64,000 nt of DNA, taken from contig NZ_JBFAHM010000002.1 in the NCBI RefSeq assembly GCF_040654195.1, forward strand, positions 186,001-250,000, in the 5' to 3' direction. The DNA is from Hamadaea sp013361475. GTDB taxonomy: Bacteria; Actinomycetota; Actinomycetes; Mycobacteriales; Micromonosporaceae. The notes under the pieces were generated by a model, which was not told where the DNA came from, searched no databases, and saw nothing but the letters and a program-made list of their open reading frames with translations. The position numbers were made by a program, and so were the translations under genes. Positions 31,255-39,871 of this stretch are shown piece after piece (position 1 is the first letter of the stretch; each line of letters opens with the position of its first letter).

Positions 31255-31758
31255 TCAGAGCCGTCCGGCCACGGTCCGCGCTGCGGTCTCCAGTGGTACG
31301 CGATTGGCCGCCGGATCGTTCAGCAGCACCAACCGGATCGCGACCCAGAGCTCTCCCTTGCGGAAGAACACCGCCCCGTCCTCCAGGTACGCCTCGTCGC
31401 CGGCTCCGGCCACCGGAGTGAACGCGTGCTGTAGATCCCGATCGATGTCGAGCATCTTCTTCGCGCCGTCACCGACGTAGATCTCGACCTGGGCGGTCGG
31501 CCCGGTCACCGGACCCGTGTAGGTGCACGACCCTTCGCTGGCCACCGCAGCGTCCAGCGGCGTACGCGCCAGCTTCTCAGCGTCGGCCTTCGGCAGCAGC
31601 TTGCACGGGTCGGGCAGCGCTGCCGTCTCTTGGGTGACCTCCGGGCTGGGCGCCGAGCCGACGGTCGACACGATCGGCGCCGGATCGGGGGCGTCGTCGC
31701 TGCCACACCCGGCGAGGGCGAAGCCCAGCAGCAGCGGAAGAAGGGCCAGCCGTCGCAT
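31255..31758 (-). CDS. Lipoprotein, DUF3558-like
   Basis: 167 residues. Signal and lipobox LLGFALAGC. After a Pro/Ser linker comes DPCKLLPKADAEKLARTPL, a Cys-Lys-Leu-Leu pattern typical of DUF3558-like lipoproteins, then SCTYTGPV and a beta-rich core. Starts on the last base of the previous stop. Function unknown. Confidence 0.75.
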   Translation of the reverse strand: MRRLALLPLLLGFALAGCGSDDAPDPAPIVSTVGSAPSPEVTQETAALPDPCKLLPKADAEKLARTPLDAAVASEGSCTYTGPVTGPTAQVEIYVGDGAKKMLDIDRDLQHAFTPVAGAGDEAYLEDGAVFFRKGELWVAIRLVLLNDPAANRVPLETAARTVAGRL

Positions 31759-32255
31759 CAGCCGAACACCACGTCGAGCAGCTTGCGCAGGACGCTGTCG
31801 TACTTGGCCTCGTCGAAGGAGAAGCTGCTCATGATGAGCGTGTAGCTGCCCTTCGAACTGACCACGACCGCCTCGGCCTGGATGTCCTTGACGGCCAGAT
31901 AGCCACGGTCGCCGTGATCGAGGTCGACGACCTTCGCGTAGGTCTTACCGGCCTGGTCCCGCTGATAGTCGAAAGTCATGCCGCCCGCCAGTTCCGAAGC
32001 GGTCGTGACGGTCAGCCCGGCGACACCCTTGCCGTCGCCGAACGAGCAGGTGCCCTGATCGGTCATCGGCTGGCCGATGATCTCGCTGACCTGCTTCGCG
32101 GTGAACGGGCAACCGGGCGTCTCGGTGTTGGCGCTGGTCAGGTCGCCGAGTTCGGTGCCTTCACCAGTGCCGTCACCGGCCGAACCGGCCCCGCAGGCCG
32201 ACAACGCCAGCACCGCCGCGAGCAGCACGGGTGTCAGGACACGTCCGATCCTCAT
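31758..32255 (-). CDS. Lipoprotein, related to its DUF3558-like neighbour
   Basis: 165 residues. Lipobox LALSACG; core CPFTAKQVSEIIGQPM and GTCSFGDG echo the CKLLPKADAEKL / GSCTYTG layout of the next gene, so the two look like diverged duplicates. One-base overlaps (TGATG) link it to genes on both sides. Confidence 0.75.
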   Translation of the reverse strand: MRIGRVLTPVLLAAVLALSACGAGSAGDGTGEGTELGDLTSANTETPGCPFTAKQVSEIIGQPMTDQGTCSFGDGKGVAGLTVTTASELAGGMTFDYQRDQAGKTYAKVVDLDHGDRGYLAVKDIQAEAVVVSSKGSYTLIMSSFSFDEAKYDSVLRKLLDVVFG

Positions 32256-32545
32256 CAGATTCCCTCCGGAGAGAGCCCGGACTCCAGCCCGGGCTGCAGA
32301 CGAGCCGTCGGGTCCTTCGCCCAGACGGCTGGACACAACCGATCCACCCGCCACCCGGCCGCGTTGGCCGCACCGGCCACGGTGTCCGCGTCCGGCCCCT
32401 CCACCAGGGCGAGCAGGACGTCGTCGGCCGGCAGATGCACCGCCGCGACCAACCTGACCTCCGCGCCGTCCGGCAGCTCCGGCAGCACGGGCAAGGCCAG
32501 GCCACCGGAGGTGTCGTAGCGTTCGAGCGCGAAAAGGCGGGTCAC
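32255..32545 (-). CDS. Small hypothetical protein heading the lipoprotein operon
   Basis: 96 residues, soluble: MTRLFALERYDTSGGLALP, VRLVAAVHLPADDVLLALVEGPDADTVAGAANAAGW. A compact ferredoxin-like (DUF4242-type) fold is plausible from the strand pattern but not certain. It is the first gene of the chain, overlapping the next by one base. Confidence 0.65.
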   Translation of the reverse strand: MTRLFALERYDTSGGLALPVLPELPDGAEVRLVAAVHLPADDVLLALVEGPDADTVAGAANAAGWRVDRLCPAVWAKDPTARLQPGLESGLSPEGI

Positions 32546-32615
32546 GCCTTCGACGCTAGATTTCCGGTCCCGCCGAGGAATCGGGGCTTTCCCTACGCGC
32601 CATCACGCCGACCCC

Positions 32616-33098
32616 CTACACGAGGTGACGCAAGACCCGGCCCAGCCGGTGGGCGTACGCCCGCTGAAGCAACGGGACGACCGGGCTCACCGCCCGGGCG
32701 TACCAGGCCGCCGGGCGGCTGAACGCCGTGACCTCGAACCACGTCCGCTCGTCCTCGACGACCACGAGGAACGCCTCCTCGCCGCATTCGGGATGCCCCG
32801 TCACCGTCCCGTACGCGAATCCGGCGCGACCGGGCTCGTCGACGACCGCGACGACCTCGCAGACCACTGGCATCCCGAACCTCGGATGCCCCAACCGCCC
32901 GGTGACCCGCAATCCCGGCCGAGCCGGTTCGGCGTCGACGAACAGCCCGGCCCGGCGGTGCATCCGCCAACTGAGCACTGCGGACGCCGCCGCCGCGAAC
33001 ACCTCCGGCGACCCGACCGGCACGCGTACGCGAAGGTGGTTATAGCCCGGCGGGAGCACCGTCTGGAGCGAACCACCGACCTCGTCATAGGTGAGCAT
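32616..33098 (-). CDS. DUF1990 family protein
   Basis: 160 residues matching DUF1990: LTYDEVGGSL, ATYG-like RVPVGSPEVF, FAYGTVTGHPECGEEAFLV, FEVTAFSRPAAWYARAVSPVVP, and RAYAHRLGRVLR. The pocket-like fold may bind small lipids. The ATG shares a base with the YndJ stop, the usual pairing for these two families. Confidence 0.85.
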   Translation of the reverse strand: MLTYDEVGGSLQTVLPPGYNHLRVRVPVGSPEVFAAAASAVLSWRMHRRAGLFVDAEPARPGLRVTGRLGHPRFGMPVVCEVVAVVDEPGRAGFAYGTVTGHPECGEEAFLVVVEDERTWFEVTAFSRPAAWYARAVSPVVPLLQRAYAHRLGRVLRHLV

Positions 33099-33886
33099 CA
33101 CAGTGGACGGACCTTTCGCATCCGGTAGGCGAGCACCGCGCAGAGCGCGAAGCCGACGCCGTTGGCCAACCCGTGAGTGGCCGCCATCCACTGGATCGAC
33201 AGGTGAGGCAGGCCGAAGGCCTCCCCCGCCGCCCAGTTCAGCGCGAGCACCATCGTCACCGCCAAGGTGACCGCCGCGACCCGGGCCACCCCTGATCGCC
33301 ACAACAGCCAGCCCGTCGCCCACAGCCCGCCGGTGAGTACGATCGCGCCCGCCAGTTCAGCGCCGTCGCTCACGAAGTATCCGGCCAGCACGAGCAGCGT
33401 GCCGACGGGGACCGCCAGCGCCGCCCCAGTCGACAGCCACATCATCCCAGCGGCCCGGCTGGTCAGCCCGGCGACGAGCGCCGCGGCGAACCCGGCGAAA
33501 TGCAGGTGCGGCACGGTGAGCGCCAGGATCGCCAAGCCGAACCCGAAAAGCTCGACGCCACCCCGCTCGGCGACCAGCGCGATCGCCCCGGCCAGTGGCG
33601 TCACGAGCGCAGTCAGCGCGGCCACGTCCACCGGAGCAAGCCGCCGATCACGAGCGAAACGGCGTACCGCGGTCAGCGCGAGCAAGCCGGTCACCGCGAG
33701 GTACGCGACCGCCGGACCCACGGCCATGCCGCCGCGCGGCAGCCAGACCGCCACTGCGCCCGGCGCTGCGCCCACCAGCCAGAAGCGGCGCACCACCGCG
33801 AGGCCCGGCGCCTCGATCAAACCCAGGCCCAAAGGCAACACAGCGAGTACGCCGAAAGCCACGACGACGTTCACCAGAACGGTCAC
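33098..33886 (-). CDS. YndJ-like membrane protein
   Basis: 262 residues with eight to nine hydrophobic segments and the loop ILALTVPHLHFAGFAAALVAG plus ATHGLANGVGFALCA, both typical of YndJ. His residues within the membrane (PHLHFAG) suggest ligand or metal binding. The GTG start at 33886 is 6 nt after a -10 box, with no Shine-Dalgarno, so a leaderless mRNA is likely. Confidence 0.8.
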   Translation of the reverse strand: MTVLVNVVVAFGVLAVLPLGLGLIEAPGLAVVRRFWLVGAAPGAVAVWLPRGGMAVGPAVAYLAVTGLLALTAVRRFARDRRLAPVDVAALTALVTPLAGAIALVAERGGVELFGFGLAILALTVPHLHFAGFAAALVAGLTSRAAGMMWLSTGAALAVPVGTLLVLAGYFVSDGAELAGAIVLTGGLWATGWLLWRSGVARVAAVTLAVTMVLALNWAAGEAFGLPHLSIQWMAATHGLANGVGFALCAVLAYRMRKVRPL

Positions 33887-33892
33887 GAGCCG

Positions 33893-33922
33893 AGCCTAGA
33901 ACCAAAAGTTGAACACGTTCAA
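33893..33922 (-). promoter_or_regulatory. Promoter and TTGAAC-palindrome of the YndJ-DUF1990 operon
   Basis: Minus strand: TTGAAC (33922-33917), 18-nt spacer, TAGGCT (33898-33893), then the GTG start at 33886. TTGAAC-ac-GTTCAA (33909-33922) is a perfect 6-bp inverted repeat over the -35 box and a likely repressor site. Confidence 0.6.
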
Positions 33923-34088
33923 GTGCGCTTGACGCGCATCACTCCGTCGCCCAAGAGGAAACTAAGTGCCCCTTGACGAACCGTGCGGCAGAGTTCATAC
34001 GAAGGCCTGATGAGCGGGTCTTTCGGCCCTAGGCGAGCGAGGGCGGCCGACCGATTCTGGAAGTAGATCGCAGGCTGGGAGGCCCGCC

Positions 34089-34325
34089 ATGATGTACGGA
34101 TACGGATTCGGCGGCTGGTGGATGATGCTGATGCCGCTGCTGTGGACCGCATTGATCGCCCTCGGCGTCTGGGCTGTCGTTCGGTCGCTCCCGCAGAACG
34201 GGCCACACCGGGAGACTCCGCTGGAGATCCTTGACCGCCGGTACGCCCACGGGGAGATCGACGACACCGCGTACGCCACCGCGCGGGCCAGGTTGACGGA
34301 CCGTTCCCGCCCGCCCGTCGGCTGA
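34089..34325 (+). CDS. Small SHOCT-domain membrane protein
   Basis: 78 residues. One membrane helix (WWMMLMPLLWTALIALGVWAVV) preceded by Tyr/Gly/Trp, then a SHOCT motif PLEILDRRYAHGEIDDTAYATARARL. GGGAGG stands 7 nt before the ATG. The 202-nt region upstream also holds the promoter of the divergent YndJ operon; a TTGACG near 33973 may drive this gene. Confidence 0.85.
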   Translation: MMYGYGFGGWWMMLMPLLWTALIALGVWAVVRSLPQNGPHRETPLEILDRRYAHGEIDDTAYATARARLTDRSRPPVG

Positions 34326-35012
34326 TCAGAGCTGGATCTGCAGCTGAAGGTCGACGCCCCGGTCCTTGAACCAGTCCACCGTCGTGACCGCCTGGCCGTC
34401 GACGTGGACCTCCAGGTGCAGGTGTGGTCCGGCGGAACGGCCGGTGTTGCCGACCAAGCCGATGGTCTGACCGGCGGCGACCTTGTCGCCCGGCTTCACC
34501 AGGAGTTCCGAGGCGTGGCCGTAGAGGATGACGACGCCGTCACCATGATCGATCATGACCATTTTGCCGTAGCCACCCCGCCATTCGGCGACCAGGACGG
34601 TGCCTGAGTGGACCGCGGAAAAGGGGGTGCCTTCGGCGATGACGAGATCCGCCCCGTTGCCACCGGCGTCGCCCAGTTCGTAGTCGCGCATCGGCAGCAC
34701 CCAGGAGGCGGACTCGGCGACAGTCTGCGTCCCGCTGGAACGGTTCTGGCGGCCCGTCTGATCGGCGGCCCGCGTACGCTCGCTTTCGGCGTGAGTAGGC
34801 CAGGCCGGTCCCTCGGCGCCCAGGTGATCGGGCGTGTGATCGGGGAGAATCGCGCCCGCGGCGGTGGCGGCGATCGCAGCACCGGCCAGCGCGGTCAGCG
34901 AGACCGCCACGTAGCGTCGGCGCGACGGCGCGGGCGCTCGCCGGCGGCCACGGTAGGCGTCACGGTCGTCAAGACGCTGCGGCCGGTACTGCACCCGGTA
35001 TACCTCCACCAT
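34326..35012 (-). CDS. M23-type (LytM) envelope protein with incomplete zinc site
   Basis: 228 residues: Arg-rich N-terminus, one membrane anchor (YVAVSLTALAGAAIAATAAGAIL), then a LytM domain (about 115-222): GGYGKMVMIDHGDGVVILYGHAS and GPHLHLEVHVDG hold two His ligands of the zinc site. The first ligand motif (HxxxD, as in FHxGxD) reads GNGADLVIAEGTPF, with Asp kept but His missing. Degenerate LytM proteins often activate amidases instead of cutting peptidoglycan. Convergent with and directly abutting the SHOCT gene. Confidence 0.82.
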   Translation of the reverse strand: MVEVYRVQYRPQRLDDRDAYRGRRRAPAPSRRRYVAVSLTALAGAAIAATAAGAILPDHTPDHLGAEGPAWPTHAESERTRAADQTGRQNRSSGTQTVAESASWVLPMRDYELGDAGGNGADLVIAEGTPFSAVHSGTVLVAEWRGGYGKMVMIDHGDGVVILYGHASELLVKPGDKVAAGQTIGLVGNTGRSAGPHLHLEVHVDGQAVTTVDWFKDRGVDLQLQIQL

Positions 35013-35079
35013 GGACGATCCGACGTGGCGCGGACGAGACCACCTGAACGGTAGTCACGATAGGGTGCCGGCACAAGGA

Positions 35080-35532
35080 TCAGTTCGCGGCGCTGACCTC
35101 GAGGGTGCCTTGCATGCCCGATGTCACGTGGTACGCGCACGGCATCGGATAGGTGCCGGGTTGCGTGACCGTGAGGGTGATCGTCCGGGTCTGCCCGCCG
35201 TTCACGTTGCCGCCGTCGACCTCGGGGACGGTGTCGACGCTGATGTCGTGCGGGGTGACGCCGGTGTTGCGGAAGGTGATCTCGATCGTGCCGGTGGTGG
35301 CCCGGACGACGTCGGGATGCAGCCGCAGGTCGTCACCGATGGCGACCTCGACCCGCTGTACGCCGTCCGATCCCTTGGTGGCGACCGCGGGCGAGGGTGC
35401 GACCGTCGCGGTGGCGGTCGGCATCGCGGCTCCGGCCCCGCCGGGACCGCCTTCGGTCCCCCACACCGCACACCCGGTCATGCTCGCCAAAGCGAGCGCT
35501 GCGACGAAGACGCTCATGGGCCGCCGGGTCAT
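35080..35532 (-). CDS. Cupredoxin lipoprotein
   Basis: 150 residues. Lipobox LASMTGCA, a Gly/Ala/Pro linker, and a cupredoxin domain with type 1 copper ligands His (TPHDISV) and Cys/His/Met (PMPCAYHVTSGM). It would accept or pass electrons or bind copper/iron outside the membrane, like the cupredoxin part of EfeO. Its ATG overlaps the stop of the DyP fusion gene (ATGA), so the two act together. Confidence 0.88.
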   Translation of the reverse strand: MTRRPMSVFVAALALASMTGCAVWGTEGGPGGAGAAMPTATATVAPSPAVATKGSDGVQRVEVAIGDDLRLHPDVVRATTGTIEITFRNTGVTPHDISVDTVPEVDGGNVNGGQTRTITLTVTQPGTYPMPCAYHVTSGMQGTLEVSAAN

Positions 35533-38102
35533 GACAGGTCCCCGCCGAACAGCGCCTGCCCGATGTAGCCGCCGTCGCGTACGCCACCGGGGACGGCGAA
35601 CAAGGCGCTGGCTTCGTGCCGGATGAACTTCGACAACGCGTCGTTGCCGGCCAGCCGCTGCTGGACCGGGATGAAGCCGCGCCGAGGATCGGCCTGGTAC
35701 GCCAGGAACAGCAACCCGGCTTCGTCGCCGGACGTGTAGGACCAGCCTCGGCGCAGCATCGCCGCACCGTTGTTGAAGGCCGGCGCCGCGAGGCGGATGT
35801 GGGCGTTGACCGGGATCGCCGGCGAACCGCCGGCGTCGGTGGTGCCGTAGTTGGCCGGGGTGGTCTCCTGCCCGCCGGACAGCGGAGCGCCGGTGTCCTT
35901 GCGACGGCCGATGACTTTCTGCTGGGCTTCGAGGGTCTGCCGATCCCAGTCGTCGAGCAGCATCCGGATGCGGCGTACCACCAGGTAGGAGCCTTCGCGG
36001 AGCCAGGCGGGCTGGTCGTCGCCGGAGACGAAGACCTTCGTGGCGAAGTCGGGGTCGGACGGCTTCGGGTTGTTCGTGCCGTCGACTTGGCCCATGAGAT
36101 TGCGGCCGGTGCTGCCCGGTGCGGTCGCGCCTGGGGTGGCCGCGAACCCGGTCTGCTGCCACCGGAGCCGGGCGACCGGTCCGGCGATACGCCGCAACAC
36201 TCGCCCGGCGTGGAAGGCGACCAGCGGATCGTCAGCGGCGACGACCACACCGAGGTCGCCGTCGCTGGCGGCCGGATCGAGGCGTTCGCCGGTGAACGCG
36301 GGCAACGGGCTCAGCGCCGCCGGGCGTGCCGCCTCTGGAATGCCTGCCTTGCCGAAGAGGCTCGGCCCGAAGCCGAATGTGACGGTCAGCGCGCACGGCC
36401 CGGATCCGGTGACGACATGGTCGTCGGGCTGGCCGACGCCTTGACCCTCAGCCATCCGCGCGGCCGCCGTCGACCACTGCCGCAGCAGACTTTGCAACGC
36501 CTTGGCGTCGACGCCGTCCAGCAGGTCGAACGCGGCGACCCAGCTGTGGGCCTGCGGTTGGGCGGGCACGGCGATGCCGGACTGGCGGGAGCCGTGGTAC
36601 GCCACCCGGGCCGCGCCGACGTCGGTCAGTGCGGGACCTGCGTTACCGGCCGAGGCCGCTACCGGGGTCTCGCCGGGACGCAGACTGATGCCGATCCCCG
36701 TACCCGCGACGACGCCGACCCCGCCCACCGCCAGATACCCGGCGACGCTCCGGCGCGGTACGCCGGACCCGCCGCTCGACGCCCCGGCGCCGACCAGCTC
36801 CGCGTTGTCGTCACGGTTCGTCGTGCCCACGGCAACCGGCTCCGGAACGCCGTCGTCATCCGCCGGGCTCGGATCGACACCGCTCCCCGCGACGGAAACG
36901 AAGCCGCCCGCAGCCTTCGAGTCACGACCGCCCGGCACAGCGGTCCCATCACCGCTCGCGGAGTCCGAGTCAGGGGCGCCAGCCGCAGGGGAACCGTCGC
37001 CGCCCGCAGGGCTGGTGGAACCGGCGGCCGCCGCCGCTGCCGCGATCCGCTGGCGAGCGGACCGCAAGCTCAACAGGGCCACCGCGATGACGAGACCGAC
37101 CGCGGTGCCGATGACGAACGCGACGGTCGCCCGGTCGAGGGTGAGGCTGAGTCCGGTCGGAGCCGACGAGCGCCACCACACCGGTGCGTCGTCCAGGGCC
37201 ATCGAGAAGCCGAGGAGCGCGCCGACGCAGGCGGCGATCACGGCGGCGAACCGGGACCGGTAGGCCAGCCGCCAGGCGGCGAGGATCCCGAACGGCCACA
37301 CGACCAGGGCGGTGGCGTCCGCGCCGAGCAGAGCACCGAGCCGTTGGGCGAGGCTGCCGGTCTCGACGGCGGCGACACCGGCCGAGTGCAGCAGGTCGGC
37401 GGCCAGCATGAGCCCGGTTCCGGTGGCGAGCAGCCGGTATCCGGCGCGTGGCAGCACTCCGCCGATCGCGACCACTGCCGCGATCGCGAGCGCCAGCAGC
37501 AGCCACGGTGTCGGGGATGGTCCCGGAATCCAGTCCAGGGTCCCGGTCGCGGCTAGTGTCTGCCCGCCGTAGTCGAGCACGACTTTCCACTCGCTGACCC
37601 GGTGTTCGGCGGCTGGGTCGGCCGCGACCGGTGCGGGCAACGTCTTGAGCATCCAGTGGATGCGATGGTCGTGCCATCGGTACACGTGCTCGCTGGAGAC
37701 CTTGCGCCAGCGGGGTGCGCCCTTGCCGTCCACTCCGGCGGGCACCACCGTGGTGGCGTACCGGTCGGTGTTGAGGTAGGTCGCCGGCGAGTTGTCGTTG
37801 AGGAAAACGCCGCCGGGGCCGATCTTCGCGTACGGCTCACCGGTGTAGCCCTGCACGATCAGGTCCTGGCCGGTGGTGTTGACCGCTTGGAGCCGCGATC
37901 CGTTCTCCACCACCGAGAGGCTCACTCCGGCGACCCCGGGCGTCAGCGCCGACAGGGTCGTCCGGAAGTTGGTGGCGCCGGCCCCGGCCACCTCGTGCGC
38001 CTCTGCTGCCGACGCCGGCCACACCAGTCCAGCGGTGGCCACCACCACGAACAGCATCCGTAGCAGTGACCGGCGGAACCGGCCGGCGAGGCGATCGCGC
38101 AT
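35529..38102 (-). CDS. Fusion of a membrane copper-type module with a DyP peroxidase
   Basis: 857 residues. Signal peptide to about 35, mature start near AHEV, then a beta domain with YRWHDHRIHWM (to about 190), five hydrophobic segments (about 200-350), a Ser/Gly/Asp-rich linker (about 365-450), a second export-like element RRSVAGYLAVGGVGVV (about 455), and a DyP-type haem peroxidase to the end: GFGPSLF, MGQVDGTNNP (catalytic Asp), LVVRRIRM (distal Arg), NAHIRLAAP (haem His). DyP proteins such as EfeB take part in iron uptake or haem oxidation. The ATG at 38102 follows GAAAGG; an upstream TTG at 38120 is less likely. Confidence 0.85.
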   Translation of the reverse strand: MRDRLAGRFRRSLLRMLFVVVATAGLVWPASAAEAHEVAGAGATNFRTTLSALTPGVAGVSLSVVENGSRLQAVNTTGQDLIVQGYTGEPYAKIGPGGVFLNDNSPATYLNTDRYATTVVPAGVDGKGAPRWRKVSSEHVYRWHDHRIHWMLKTLPAPVAADPAAEHRVSEWKVVLDYGGQTLAATGTLDWIPGPSPTPWLLLALAIAAVVAIGGVLPRAGYRLLATGTGLMLAADLLHSAGVAAVETGSLAQRLGALLGADATALVVWPFGILAAWRLAYRSRFAAVIAACVGALLGFSMALDDAPVWWRSSAPTGLSLTLDRATVAFVIGTAVGLVIAVALLSLRSARQRIAAAAAAAGSTSPAGGDGSPAAGAPDSDSASGDGTAVPGGRDSKAAGGFVSVAGSGVDPSPADDDGVPEPVAVGTTNRDDNAELVGAGASSGGSGVPRRSVAGYLAVGGVGVVAGTGIGISLRPGETPVAASAGNAGPALTDVGAARVAYHGSRQSGIAVPAQPQAHSWVAAFDLLDGVDAKALQSLLRQWSTAAARMAEGQGVGQPDDHVVTGSGPCALTVTFGFGPSLFGKAGIPEAARPAALSPLPAFTGERLDPAASDGDLGVVVAADDPLVAFHAGRVLRRIAGPVARLRWQQTGFAATPGATAPGSTGRNLMGQVDGTNNPKPSDPDFATKVFVSGDDQPAWLREGSYLVVRRIRMLLDDWDRQTLEAQQKVIGRRKDTGAPLSGGQETTPANYGTTDAGGSPAIPVNAHIRLAAPAFNNGAAMLRRGWSYTSGDEAGLLFLAYQADPRRGFIPVQQRLAGNDALSKFIRHEASALFAVPGGVRDGGYIGQALFGGDLS

Positions 38103-38231
38103 TCCGGGCACCTTTCGCAATCGAGATCAGGTCGCGGGCGGGGGCAGCTTACCGGGCGTACCTGGAGCACCGGATCGTTCACCCCGCGCGGCGTGATCTG
38201 GGGCAACCGGCACGCGGAACACGACATTCAT

Positions 38232-38268
38232 ATTCAACATTGGCTGAATTCACGTTCGCATGTACCAT
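38232..38268 (+). promoter_or_regulatory. Promoter and metal-sensor operator of the CDF gene
   Basis: TTGGCT (38240-38245), 17-nt spacer, TACCAT (38263-38268), GTG at 38277. The inverted repeat ATTCA (38232-38236) / TGAAT (38245-38249) covers the -35 box. GAATTCACG (38246-38254) is also present in front of the CmtR-like gene at 40259-40267. Confidence 0.65.
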
Positions 38269-38276
38269 TCCGCATC

Positions 38277-39242
38277 GTGTCGACCCACGATGAACACGGC
38301 CACAGCCACAGCCACGACCTGTCCGCCGACGCCGATCGCCGCTGGCTGTCGGTGGCCTTGGCGCTGATCGGCGGCTTCATGGCGGTCGAGGTCGTCATCG
38401 GCGTCATCGCGCAGTCCCTCGCGCTGATCTCCGACGCCGCACACATGCTCACCGACGCCGCGTCGATCGTGCTCGCGTTGATCGCGATCCGGCTCGCCGC
38501 CCGCCCGGCCCGCGGCCACTACACCTACGGGCTCAAACGCGCCGAGATCCTCTCAGCGCAGGCCAACGGTTTGTCGCTGGTCCTGCTGGCCGGGTGGCTG
38601 GGCTACGAGTCGGTCCGCCGGCTTCTCGACCCGCCAGAGGTCCACGGCTGGCTCGTCGTGGTCACCGCCCTCACCGGCGTCGCGGTCAACATCGCCGCCG
38701 CGTGGGCGATCAGCAAGGCCAACCGCACCAGCCTCAACGTCGAGGGCGCCTTCCAGCACATCCTCAACGACTTGTACGCCTTCGTCGCGACCGCGATCGC
38801 CGGCCTGATCATGGTGTTCACCGGTTTCGACCGCGCCGACGGCATCGCGACTCTCGTCGTCGTGGCGCTGATGCTCAAGGCCGGACTGGGGCTGTTGCGC
38901 GACTCCGGGCGGGTCCTCCTGGAGGCCGCGCCGGCCGGTCTGCAGCCGGAGGCCATCGGCGACCAGCTGGTCGGCGTACCCGGCGTCGTCGAGGTCCACG
39001 ACCTGCACGTCTGGGCGATCACCTCCGGCCAGCCGGCCTTGTCGGCGCACGTTCTCGTCGATCCCGGCCGCGACTGTCACGCCGTACGCGGCCAGCTGGA
39101 GAACCTGTTGCACCAGCACCAGATCAGCCACACCACGTTGCAGGTCGACCACGCCAGGGGCGATCTGCTGACCGTCGGCCGGCAACCGGACGCCCAGCAC
39201 TGCGCCGACGCCCACGGCCGCGTCCACACGAAAGCCGTTTAG
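38277..39242 (+). CDS. Cation diffusion facilitator, CzcD/ZitB-type metal exporter
   Basis: 321 residues from GTG at 38277. His-rich start HDEHGHSHSHD, six membrane helices with metal sites LISDAAHMLTDAAS (HxxxD) and HILNDLYAF (HxxxD), and a cytoplasmic domain VEVHDLHVWAITSGQPALSAHVL. Expected to expel Zn, Cd or Co against protons. The open frame upstream of the GTG has no conservation. Convergent with the second CDF gene, overlapping by 4 nt. Confidence 0.93.
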   Translation: MSTHDEHGHSHSHDLSADADRRWLSVALALIGGFMAVEVVIGVIAQSLALISDAAHMLTDAASIVLALIAIRLAARPARGHYTYGLKRAEILSAQANGLSLVLLAGWLGYESVRRLLDPPEVHGWLVVVTALTGVAVNIAAAWAISKANRTSLNVEGAFQHILNDLYAFVATAIAGLIMVFTGFDRADGIATLVVVALMLKAGLGLLRDSGRVLLEAAPAGLQPEAIGDQLVGVPGVVEVHDLHVWAITSGQPALSAHVLVDPGRDCHAVRGQLENLLHQHQISHTTLQVDHARGDLLTVGRQPDAQHCADAHGRVHTKAV

Positions 39243-39871
39243 TGCGGGCAGCAGGTGTCGCCGCGCCAGGTCTGAACGCCCTCGCGGATCGCGATCCCCG
39301 CGATGACCAGGGCGGCCGCCGGATCGGCCCACCACCAGCCGAGCACCGAGTTGGCCACCAGACCGATCAGCAGCACAGCCGACAGATAGGTGCACAGCAG
39401 GGTCTGTTTCGAATCGGCCACGGCGGTCGCCGAACCGAGCGCACGACCGGCGCGGCGTTGTGCGTACGACAGGCTGGGCATGACCGCGAGCGACACCGCG
39501 GCCAGGACGATCCCGATCGTGGAGTGTTCGGCGCGTTCGCCGCCGACGAGCGAGACCGCCGACTCGACCCCCACGTACGCGGCCAGCAGGAAGAACGAGA
39601 CCGCGATGATCCGGAGGGTGACCCTCTCGCGTCGCTCGTGGTCGGCGGCGGAGAACTGCCAGGCGACCGCGGCGGCCGACGACACCTCGATCACCGAGTC
39701 GAGGCCGAACCCGATCAGTGCGGTCGATGACGCGACCGTCCCGGCGGTGACCGCCACGATCGCCTCGACGACGTTGTAGCCGATCGTCGCGGCGACCAGC
39801 AGCCGGACGCGACGCACCAGTGCCGCGCGCCGCGCGGCCGTCATGGGACCGGTTGCCGACAGCGACGTCAT
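39239..39871 (-). CDS. Second CDF-like cation transporter, short form
   Basis: 210 residues, six membrane segments with GFGLDSVIEVSSAAAV and VADSKQTLLCTYLS in place of the usual HxxxD pairs (D/E-rich sites SxxD and DSKQT), and no cytoplasmic domain. The C-terminus TCCPH could bind metal. This small subgroup is regularly coupled to CmtR-like sensors; here the start shares a base with the cmtR stop. Confidence 0.85.
   Translation of the reverse strand: MTSLSATGPMTAARRAALVRRVRLLVAATIGYNVVEAIVAVTAGTVASSTALIGFGLDSVIEVSSAAAVAWQFSAADHERRERVTLRIIAVSFFLLAAYVGVESAVSLVGGERAEHSTIGIVLAAVSLAVMPSLSYAQRRAGRALGSATAVADSKQTLLCTYLSAVLLIGLVANSVLGWWWADPAAALVIAGIAIREGVQTWRGDTCCPH

Noticed and set aside
27420..31421. 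Very long open frame (about 1330 codons) on the plus strand
   Set aside because: It is antisense to the LuxR ATPase and lipoprotein genes. Its Arg/Gly/Pro-rich product is typical of GC-driven shadow frames.
35529..38102. Possibility that the DyP fusion is two genes
   Set aside because: One open frame runs through the linker without a stop, and no start with a ribosome site was evident before the second export-like element; still listed as a point to check.
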